Source: Pisolithus tinctorius (lineage: Eukaryota; Basidiomycota; Agaricomycetes; Boletales; Pisolithaceae). Taken from it: DNA of 64,000 nucleotides. The stretch is taken from contig JANFAH010000007.1 of the NCBI GenBank assembly GCA_024663395.1, positions 930,001-994,000 of the forward strand, in the 5' to 3' direction. The position numbers and the translations under genes were made by a program. The notes below the pieces were generated by a model, which was not told where the DNA came from, did no database searches, and saw nothing but the letters and a program-made list of their open reading frames with translations. Position 1 is the first letter of the stretch, and each line of letters begins with the position of its first letter. Of this stretch, positions 26,622-36,512 are shown one piece after another.

Positions 26622-27720
26622 GGTAGGTTCGACTTCTATCCACAGTCCTCAGTGTGATGGGGGTTCGGGCGGAAGAGAGTGGTTGAGGTCAGTGTAATGG
26701 ACAGCTGCCTTTCGACTTGACTGATAGCGTTTCGGTTATGATAAGGCTCCAACTGAGTCGCAAAAATGACGAAACGATGTCTCCCCGTCGCATATCCAGA
26801 TATCAGAGAAATCAACTCCATTTTCCTTCAGAGTTCCTGGCCTATTCCGAGGTGAGTCGAGGGGCTTATCTCCGAATATCGCCTAGTAAGTGCTGTCGCA
26901 CTGTCGCAGGCACGACGCAGAGATAACGAGGATAAGAGCGCTGGCGACCAAACATTTTGTTCTTGGTTACCTTCCGCATTCATGCTCAAGGGACCCCGGA
27001 CACTGCGCTTACTACCCTGATGATGTTCCTCGACCCTGCTTGGCACCCATACGCGGGTAGGTTCAAAGAAATTATCGACCACCGAGTGTCAGCGAGTACC
27101 TCGGCTGAGGGAGCCCAGGTATGTTCATTTCAGTGACGTGCACTGCTAATCCATTTATCGCGGCTTTGGTTGCGCAGAGCGCTCAGGGTTGCCCCCGAAT
27201 TTCTTGCTACGTATTTGTTATTACAGGAAGGGAAAAAAGCACTCCTACGAAGAAACTTATCACCGTAATATCTCCTCTGCGGCACAATCTAAACTTAGGT
27301 GTGGGGAACCAAAACTTCGATCCGTCGAATACCCTCAAGGGATATGTCGGACCGCGAGCGCGATTTCCGTTCGTCCGCACAGGTTGACCATGGTTCCTTC
27401 GGAACCCAGTTGCATTCGTTTTTTTTTTTCTAGTCTCACCGTCTCACGACCTTATCTTCGGACGTTTCCCTTTCCTTATCATTGCTGTGGCCCCACTGAC
27501 AGTACCCGTGTCGCTCATTAAGGGGAGCCATCCTTATCTCTGACATGTCTCCGGTCGCGCCAGATCCAGGCTGCATGTACATATCTCTGCAATGCCGTAA
27601 GTGGACGTCGCCACAGTGTGATAATACCACGTTGGCACCTCTCCACTATAAAGTGCCTTAAAATACAAACATGGAAACAGAGGCCTAACGAATTCTCTCG
27701 AAGAAGCAGAACAGACCAAC
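26622..27720. promoter_or_regulatory. Divergent nitrite reductase/NRT2 promoter with clustered GATA-factor sites
   Basis: The 1.1 kb between the two start codons contains seven exact GATAAG/CTTATC hexamers, at 26740, 26865, 26931, 27256, 27451, 27475 and 27533. About 0.5 would be expected by chance in a sequence of this length. In ascomycetes AreA/Nit2 GATA factors bind such sites to activate nitrate genes when preferred nitrogen is lacking, so nitrogen-catabolite control is a reasonable inference. The region also includes a poly-T tract at 27419-27429, near where the 5' leader of the transporter might lie. Confidence 0.65.
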
Positions 27721-29834
27721 ATGGCGTCCTTAGTTTCCCCCAGAATCAACTTCAAGGATGTCGTTGTTAATCCTGCCAATTTGAAGTGCTCGTCTTTACC
27801 ATTGTTCTCTCTGCGAAACCAATATTCCGTCAACTTCCATCTGTAGGTTCCCGTTGACCTGCCTCCGGCACGAGCGCTAATGTTATACACATCACAGCTC
27901 TTGGCTAGGATTTTTCGTGGCTTTGTACGTCCTCTGGACGTTCATTATCTGTCGTTGATGACAAAGTCCTCGGTTTCAGTCTTTCTTGGTTTGCCTTTGC
28001 CCCCCTCGTTCCAGACGTAATCAAACAAGATCTTCAACTGACCTCTGCGCAAGTCGGTAAGTGCACACTAAGCCATCGATGATCTTATACACTGACTTCT
28101 TCCGTCAGGCAACTCCAACGTGGTCTCACTATGTGCAACACTTCTTGTGCGGGTCATCGCTGGGCCACTGGTTGATCGTTCGTAGTGTCCAATTCGTGCC
28201 ACCCGGACCCTTCTCATTGCCATCCGCAGGATTTGGCCCACGTAAGGTCATGGCTGGTTTGCTTATATGTGGCGCCATCCCTTCGGGCCTGGCTGGAACT
28301 GCACACACAGCGAGCGGGCTCTACATTGTTCGTTTTTTCATCGGTATTCTAGGGGGCACGTTCGTGGCATGCCAGGCTTGGACCACGGCGTTTTTCGACA
28401 AAAATGTAGTTGGAACTGGTGCCTGCAGTTTATCCCATGTACACGATATTTAAACTGACGAAACAATTTCAGCGAACGCTCTGGCAGGCGGGTGGGGCAA
28501 TGCAGGCGGCGGATTCACGTTCATCGTTATGATTGCTCTGTATAACTCCTTGATTTCAGACGGACTCACACCACACGTGGCGTGGCGTGCGGCATTTGCA
28601 ATCGTACCAGTGCCTTTCCTCCTGACTGTTGCAGCCGCCACTCTGGTATTTGGGACGGATCACCCTGCTGGCAGGTGGAGTGACCGACACAAGGCCATCG
28701 CGCATGGAATCAAAGATGCAGATGCACTCCCCGCTTCTCACGAGCATAAAGACTATGCGATCAAAAAAGAGGGTTCCAGTGACATTCAGGTTACCGTATC
28801 CGCTGTTCAGGGTTTGTATCTGCCGTCACTTCATAACGCGTATGTACTGATGTGATTGATGATCGCTAACAGCTCTGGAATCTGAACTAGACTTCGCTGT
28901 GAACGAGCCAGTCACATGGGCGCTTGCAGTGAAGGTCATCGCTAGACCTTTGACTTGGTTGCCGGCGCTGGCGTACCTCACAACTTTTGGCTACGAGCTA
29001 GCCATCGACGCTAACCTGGCGAATGTGTTGTTTACCCTTTACAAGTCGCCTACATTCGGGCAAACTAAAGCTGGATATGTTAGTTGCAATACAAAGCCAT
29101 TGCCCATCTTTGACCCCCTTCTAGATCGCATCCATCTTCGGTTTCTTGAACGTCCTCACCCGCCCCTTAGGCGAGTTCATTTTATAATTGATTCCTCTGT
29201 TATTAACTTCAAGCGCAGGTGGATACTTTGGTGATTTGATTTACGAAAGATTCGGCGTTCCGGGAAAGAAGTACCTCCTGATAATCCTAGGCGTCACGCA
29301 AGGATTGTTATCCATCGGTCTTGGGTTGTATATCGACAACAACCAACACCCTTCGTGTAAGTGTTTTCTCGCTCGACGTGCTTGAGTGAACTGACTGGAG
29401 GCGCAGTGACAATCTTAATTGTCTTCCTCATTTTGGCCGCTTTTGTCTGCGAAGCTGCTAACGGTGTTAATTTTTCCCTGGTACCCCACTGCAACCCTTG
29501 TAAATGCACCTCTTTTGTTGAAGCAAATACATCCTCACAGCGTTTTTGCAGGTTCTAATGGTTTCATGGTGAATAATGAAGTAAGATTCTGTGATACATG
29601 CAGCTAATAGCCTACAGAGTGGCATTGTAGGGGGTATGGGAAACTTCGGAGGCATCGTGTTTGCTATGATTTTCCGATTCCAACCTGCTCCCCTTGGCAA
29701 GGCGTTCTGGATTTCTGGGATTATTGCCGTGGTATGTGGCATCCAATCTCTTTGGTGTTCCTCTTCAATCAATTCATTTTGGGTACTAGGTTATCAATCT
29801 GTTCATCACGGTTATTCGCGTGCCACGGGTCTGA
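27721..29834 (+). CDS. NRT2-family high-affinity nitrate/nitrite transporter
   Basis: A multi-exon gene starting at ATG 27721 ('[18 protein letters not shown]') and ending at TGA 29834; all junctions checked are in phase. The protein of about 500 residues is a 12-span major facilitator of the plasma membrane that imports nitrate with protons. The MFS signature '[16 protein letters not shown]' follows transmembrane helix 2, and the nitrate signatures are visible as '[15 protein letters not shown]' and '[15 protein letters not shown]'. The central cytosolic loop ('[15 protein letters not shown]') is also typical of fungal NRT2. One intron (29171-29218) is of the rare GC-AG type, and reading through it restores 'TRPLGGYFGD'. 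The gene sits between nitrite and nitrate reductase. Confidence 0.93.
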
Positions 29835-30290
29835 TAAGGAGGAAATTTGTACTATGTATAGTTGTCTCGGAGAATTGAGATGCTACGAATAGTAGAAAAA
29901 AAGATTTCATGCATTCCTGATATATTGAAATCATCAAATGTGTACCGTAGAAACCACGGATCACTGGGATGTTAAGTTTTGCCCATCGGCCGAGTTCCAG
30001 TACCTTGCGACTTATCGTCCAACCACAACCGCTGCAGAAGTAAAGCGCGCGGAATCAACACCAGAGGCCTTAGACGAGTCGAATCGGGATCAACTTGACA
30101 TGTCAACAGCTATCAGTGATCGAGATCCACGATATGAAAGGGAGCGGATCCGCAGGTCGAGACCCCGGAAACCGGGATGGCTTTTCAAGCGGATAACGGG
30201 TACCCCTTAGGGTGCCTCCGGTTTATTAGTTTCAGCTTGCGAGGTGAGGAAAAGTGAGTCCCAATTCCCCAACTACAAGATATCTTAAGA
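29835..30290. other. Intergenic region between NRT2 and nitrate reductase
   Basis: This likely holds the nitrate reductase promoter. GATAAG/CTTATC hexamers occur at 29833-29838 (overlapping the NRT2 stop codon) and 30011-30016, echoing the divergent promoter. An open frame of 90 codons (29938-30210, +) with a charged C-terminal half has an ATG but no recognisable domain; I do not call it a gene. Confidence 0.5.
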
Positions 30291-33200
30291 ATGTTTGACG
30301 AATATGTCGACTCACTGATCTTTGAACAGTCTTCGTCGAGCAGAAGCAGCAGCTCGCCGGAGTCAACTCTGCTGTCCACTCCTTTCACTTCCCCGCCTGC
30401 GTCACCCGAACCTTCACCCGAGCCCTTAACAAAGGGTGGCTTACAACTCCTTTCAGCAACATTCTTACCAGCGTCTCTCCACGACGGTTCTGCAAGAGAT
30501 GGGCCCCCCTTACCTGAAGCCCTCCCCCAATTGCCACTTAATATGACGCCGGAGGAGGTTGCCGAGCTGGTGTGCTGTCTATTTACCCGATTATCGAAGG
30601 CGCTTACGATGTCGGACGTAGGATCGCGAGACTCCTGACAATTGGGTAAAAAGAGTGAGCGTCTCCAACTAACTTGTTGGCCAAACCCACTCACCCACTC
30701 TTGAATCTCTTCCAGAATCCAGACCTCGTCCGTTTGACTGGAAAACACCCTTTCAACTGCGAAGCACGGCTCTCGTCGCTCTTTGATGCGGTAAGCACGT
30801 CTCAAACCTCTTCTTGTTAGCTAAGTAAAACGGCCAATGCACAGGGATTCTTGACCCCAGCCCATTTGCACTACGTTCGGAATCATGGAGCAGTGCCTCG
30901 GGTCAGCGAGACAATGGCCCTCGAATGGACCATACGCATCCACGGCCTTGTACAGCGCGAAGCAACGTTTACCTTGCAACAACTAAGCGAATTGTTCCCC
31001 GTTGTGACACTACCAGTGACGTTTGTGTGTGCCGGAAACAGAAGGAAGGAGCAAAACGTCGTTAGGAAAACCCTTGGATTCAGCTGGGGAGCTGCAGGAT
31101 GTGCGGTATACTCGTGAGAAGCTGTGCATCAAACTAACATTTCCGCTTCAGTATCCACCGCGCTATGGACAGGCGTCTATTTAGCAGATGTCTTGGCACA
31201 TCTTAAACCGATACGCAGAGTGGCGAAACACGTAATCTTCGAGGGAGCAGACAGCCTTCCCAACGGCCCTTACGGAACTTCTCAACTCCTATCTTGGGCA
31301 GCGGACAAGAACAAGGGGATGCTTCTAGGTGACGGAGCTCTCCAACTGTGCTGTCTACTCAAAGCTGAAGTGTACTTTAGCATGGGCCATGAACGGCCTA
31401 CCTCTCGAGCCAGACCATGGCTTTCCATTAAGGGTTGTCATCCCCGGACAGATCGGAGGCCGATCCGTGAAGGTACTGTCCTCGGTAATCACTAGATAGT
31501 GGCGCTGGGGTCTGACTGTCTTCGACTCTTTATAAGTGGCTAAAGCGAATCGAGATCAGTGATCATGAGAGCCAACACCATGTGGGCACCCCTCATTTGC
31601 AAATATATATCTTGGCTGATTCCGATTGTAGCTACACTATTGGGTTAGAGCCGATGTGACTACCATAATAGAAGGTCGTGTACTTACGACTTGCAGGATA
31701 ACAAATTGCTCCCAAGCCAAATCATGCCTGATCAAGCACGTGCTGAGAAGCACTGGTGGTATGATCCCAGGTCTGTCTCATGAAATAGCCTTCGAAAATG
31801 AAGATGAAATGACGAACTGCGATCATAGATATATCATTACGTATGCCGGTGATACAAGTGTTCATTAGCCGAAGGCTGACCATTTGACAGAGATCTAAAC
31901 GTGAACAGCGCAATTGCTAAACCCGACCACAACGAGACATTGGTTGTGGCCAAGCACTTACTATCGGACGCTGTCGCCCCTTCGTACTCCATTCGCGGGT
32001 ACGCTTACGCTGGCGGCGGACGACGTGTGACTCGGGTAGAGGTATCACTAGACGAAGGGACAACGTGGGCCTTAGCGGATGTGTACGTCGAGGTCTCATT
32101 CGATTTTATCGGTTCTCACACAAGCTGCACAGCGAATACCCCGAAGATCGTTTCCGCGAGATTTGCCACGAGGACTCGACATACGGAATTCTCGACCTCT
32201 CTGAGAGAGATACGTCATTGTAAGTGAAGAGAATCGTTAGGACGTAACTTTACCGACGCATATTTCAGCTGCTGGTGTTTCTGGTCCTTCGACGTGAAGT
32301 ACGATGCTTTGACAAAGTGTAATGCACTGGCTGTTAGGGCATCGGACGAGAGCAGCATACTTCAGCCACGAGATATGTAAGGAATCAGTGTCTCGTAACA
32401 ACTTCGCAATTCTGAATCTGGCAGGTATTGGCACTCGTTAGGCATGATGAACAACTGGTCTGCACGCACATAGTGTAAAGCATCTGTTCAAGTATTGACG
32501 GACCTTGTGGGCAGGTGGTTCAGGGTAGCCGTGAACAAGACCGAGAACGAGAATGACATTGTTCTGCATTTTGAGCATCCGACCCTCGCTGGGACAGCAA
32601 GTGGAGGCTGGATGGAAGTATGTCAAGGGTATAACTGAGTATATCGCACTGCAGCTTACACCACTTCAGCGATTGAAAACGTCAGGTCAGGACATCACGA
32701 AACCAGTATTCGGGAAGACTGGCGTTGAAGAGAAACTCGATGATGTCAAACCAAAAGTGGAGGAAGTACCCTTAACCAAACCAGGGGTCACTCGGAAAAT
32801 TACCATTGAAGAGTTGAAGAACCACGATCGGGCACAGCCCTGGTTTGTCGTCAACGGAGAGGTTTACGACGGAACGCCTTTTTTGAACGAACATCCCGGC
32901 GGCAGCGATTCGATCACCCTTGTCGCAGGCGAGGATGCTTCCGAGGACTTCTTTGCGATCCATTCAGCGGAAGGGAAAGCAAAACTGGCGCAAGTAGGTA
33001 CGACTTGCAGCGGCAAGGACCTAACTAACGGGCCTCAGTTCCACATCGGGACTTTAGTAAAGTCAGGAACAGGAAACGCGGATCCTGATGACAAAACAGC
33101 AGATGGCGAATTTCTGGAGCGAGCGAAGTGGAAAGATGTCAAGCTGACAAGAAAAGTTCAAGTAAACCACGACACCTTCCTCTATCGATTCGAATTACCA

Positions 33201-34002
33201 CGGCCAGATCAACCACTTGGACTTCCTGTGGGGCAGCACGTATTCGTTCGTCTCAAGAGAAAAGACACCGGCGAGCTTGTCCAAAGGGCGTACACTCCTG
33301 TGACACCAGAGGGAGCTGTCGGGTTCATCGAGTTATTGGTCAAGTTGGGTTTCCCGCCGTTCATCGTGACAAATGATTCTGAAGATATGCAGGTTGTACC
33401 TACCGTCCGCAGAGTTTCCGGCAGGCGGCAAGATGACGACAGGATTCCATCAGCTTGAACTAGCTGACACTGTGCAACTGAAGGGCCCGCTGGGATCCTT
33501 CATATGGAAGGGGCTGGGCGTGGCAAATTGGAGAGGTTCCGAGAGGAAAGTAAAGGAGGTTGGAATGATATGCGGTGGAAGCGGTATGCGTTAGAAACCA
33601 CGAAAATCCTTCTGGCTGACCACAAACGATATAGGTATTACGCCAATCCTCCAGGTCCTGCGCAGCATCTTCCTTGACACCAGCGATACAGAGACGAGAG
33701 TATGGGTGATAAGTGCGAATAGGACCGAGGAAGACATTCTCTGTCGTGCCGAACTTGACCTATTGTTTGCACAACACGGTCCACATCGCCTCAAGCTGCA
33801 TTACGTCCTCAGTAAGGCACCAGCCACATGGGAAGGGAGTACTGGCAGAATCAACGAAGAGCTGCTGAAAGCTCACATACCGGGTCCGTCCGAACACGGT
33901 ATAGTCCTAGTGTGCGGACCAGATCCAATGATCAACCAAGCTGTGAAGCCAGGACTCAAGGCCGCTGGGTGGAATATCGAGAACCACCTCGTAGTATTCT
34001 GA
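30291..34002 (+). CDS. Assimilatory nitrate reductase (molybdenum cofactor, haem, FAD)
   Basis: This cytosolic enzyme reduces nitrate to nitrite with NAD(P)H. The first exon encodes a Ser/Pro-rich leader that joins in phase to '[11 protein letters not shown]' and the conserved '[12 protein letters not shown]'. The molybdopterin domain has '[12 protein letters not shown]' with the Mo-binding cysteine, plus '[10 protein letters not shown]'. The cytochrome b5 domain has both haem histidines ('NEHPGGSDS' and 'FFAIHS'). The C-terminal reductase has the FAD motif 'RAYTP', the nicotinamide motif 'CGGSGITP' and the terminal 'VCGPDPM'. Checked introns are phase-consistent, and the frame ends '...NHLVVF' at 34002. 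All three cofactor domains are complete, so the gene looks functional. It lies about 460 bases downstream of NRT2 on the same strand. Confidence 0.93.
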
Positions 34003-34180
34003 AATCAAGCTTACAAGTACATGATGCTACAGCACGAATGTGATGCACCATCTGCCTGTGTTTACTGTATAGGAGCTGTCAGTACGATTCACACTTCCGT
34101 CGTTCTACATACCATTACTGCTGAATAACCCATGGATACAATTTGCTTAGAACACGCTGACCTTCCGCTGCGCCACCGTT

Positions 34181-35439
34181 CTACTGAATTGCATTCATGT
34201 AACCGATCCACCACTCCTCAAACTTGCAACAGCCCAAACTGCCCTCCACATCCAGTTCTTCTGTCTCTTTAGTGGACAGACGGCAGTCGCGAGGGCGGGG
34301 AGTGGCGTCACTGGGTGGTGAGTCGTCTGGCACGATATGTTGATGAGGAAGGCCCAGAATTTTGGCGAATATTAAGCATATCTCGTATTTGGTGAATGGT
34401 TCTGGTGCGGAATAGTGAATTATACGAGGAAGCGGTCTGTTCAGGTCTGGGTAAATGCTTTTTGAGCCATCGGTCGCATATCGAGAGTAATCGACTGACC
34501 CAACAAACGAACCAAAAAAGCGGCAATGTCTAAGACATTCGTAGGGTATCGAGTAGCATAGTGGTCCATCTTGTATTTCTTTCCAGACTGATCCTCAACG
34601 ACGTCAAGGAGAATATTGATTGCAGAATCAGAATTTTTGGGTGCTGGGCCATACCTGTTGGGAGATATTGGATTAAATCCTTTAGGATTACAGTGAGACT
34701 TGCAATACGGGGACTCGGAGAACAATAACTGTTGCAGCATCAACAGAGAGGGCGGCAATTTCGCCATCTCGCTTGCTCTTTCCATAAAGCTGCAGTGGGT
34801 TTGGCTCTGACCATGGGTGATAAGGGGGCGACCTGCCATCGAAAACGTAATCTACACATCACACATAAGGATAACGTGACCAATGAGTATTTGAAGTGAT
34901 CGCTCACCAGTAGATATGTACACCAAAGTAAAGCGGAGGTCGTTGGCCAGTATAGCAAGGTGTCGAGGCACATCCACATTCAACTACAACTGGGTTATTG
35001 ATGGCAAGTACGGCTCTATCATAAACAAACTTTGGCAACGCCTTCGGGATCCTAGGCAACGATGTGTCAGACAAGCATGAGACTAATCCGCAGTTCATAC
35101 TTTCTCGGCGACGTCTGGCCTCCTCTCAGCTGCACAGTGAATGACCCCTTGAGAGATGTCCAATGAATTCGACCCAATCGGAAAGGTAATTCACGCACAG
35201 TCTGGTTTGAATTCTTCGAAAAGCCGTCTGGTGTGGTCTACCTGGGTAAGATCAGCTCGTACCAGGTTTCCCATAGCTCGGGAGTGGGAAAGACCGAGAA
35301 CAGTGTGGGGACCAGCACGGAAAGCGTCATATACAGCACTGCCGAGAAGTCCTGAAGCTCCTGAAAATCAAATCAGATAACTGAATCGAGCCAGTGATAC
35401 GGTCGCTGCAGCACCTGTTATCAAAACTCTTTTCGCCAT
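34181..35439 (-). CDS. RmlD/MAT2B-like NAD(P)-binding protein
   Basis: Multi-exon gene starting 'MAKRVLITGASGLLGSAV' at 35439 and ending 'WIGYMNAIQ' at 34181; all phases close. It is a short-chain dehydrogenase-type Rossmann protein with the glycine motif 'GASGLLG', 'VIHCAAERRPD', 'VYISTDYVFDG' and a 'YGKSK' Tyr-Lys pair. This matches the dTDP-4-dehydrorhamnose-reductase-like family that includes the regulatory beta subunit of methionine adenosyltransferase (MAT2B). Its substrate and role in this fungus cannot be read from sequence. One intron (34655-34703) is a clear GC-AG intron with a GCAAGT donor. It converges on nitrate reductase with only 178 bases between stop codons; whether it belongs functionally to the nitrate cluster is unknown. 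Confidence 0.82.
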
Positions 35440-36512
35440 GTTCGACGGCTGCTGGAGCTTATCGCAGGTGGTGGATCCGTGGATGATCGATGATACTTCA
35501 AGAAGCTTGAGGATTGATTAGCAACATGCGAAGGCTGATAAGCCCCTCCCGAGGATGATGTAATCATCGGGCTCACAGCCCCTCGAAGTTCGAATTGATG
35601 ACCTTTCACGAGGTTATGTACATAGCAGTCGGACGGGGGTCTTACCTACAGTACTAGTAGGCTTTCACCTCGTGTCTGACAATTTGGCCCATCTGCACTA
35701 TACGAACTACAACGTCACTGTGTTTATATTTTCCTAATGCTTCGGTTTTTTAAGATCAACTGTTGATTAGTAGGTGCAAAATTGCTGCAAAGCATCATCG
35801 AGGTCTAAAGTCACTTGGTAATTAGATCATGCGGTTCTGGTAATCGGTTCCGGATCGGATTATCAACAACTTCGCTGTCGGACTGCGTAAGAACCAGTGT
35901 GGTACTTGCGACCCGGAGAACCATATGCATACATTTCCTGGACCTTGGATTACCTGCTCTTCACTTCATACTGTAAAATGCAACAAGCATGCGGATTGCA
36001 TCAAAACTGACAATCAAATGTTGTGGTTTATACAAGGTTTTACGCTGGTGTAATTGAATGTAGGTATTGGTGCTGGGTGCGAAAATAGATTAGCAGTCTC
36101 CGTACCTAGGCTAGAACCTTGCATCCTGACGTTCTGACAGCACAAACCAAACCTAACCCTCAAAGCTGAAGTAGACGACGCCACCTGCAGGAGTGGGTAC
36201 TACATGTTACTAAGTAAGTATCTTTATCTCAAGAGATATACGGGGTGGCGGGTAGCACGGGTCGCATGGGTCACCGGGGGTGGTTATTAGCCAGGAAGAA
36301 AAGCGAACCGAGGATCGGGACTAACCGATGTTATTGCGTCAAGTGGCACGTGCTCACGCACTGATTGCCGGAGTATCTGATGACGTCGGAAAACGACTAC
36401 CCGTTTATGGCAACATGTTGCTTGGTTTGAGTTTGGCTGCCTTGCTCGAGTATTTCATTGACCCACTTGCTCCTTCCACTCGTTTCTGTCTATCCTCTCC
36501 CCCGTGGCAGCG
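35440..36512. other. Divergent intergenic region
   Basis: This 1.07-kb stretch separates the RmlD-like gene (-) from the CSC1-like gene (+) and should carry both promoters. An open frame starting at an ATG at 36328 (+) runs toward the CSC1 gene but is not in phase with it. No repeat or mobile element was noticed. Confidence 0.5.

Noticed and set aside
29938..30210. A 90-codon open frame between NRT2 and nitrate reductase
   Set aside because: It has an ATG and a charged tail, but no recognisable domain, no splice context, and it fills what should be the nitrate reductase promoter.
30185..30805. A 206-codon minus-strand frame opposite the start of nitrate reductase
   Set aside because: It is antisense to the first nitrate reductase exons, spans their introns, and shows no recognisable protein.
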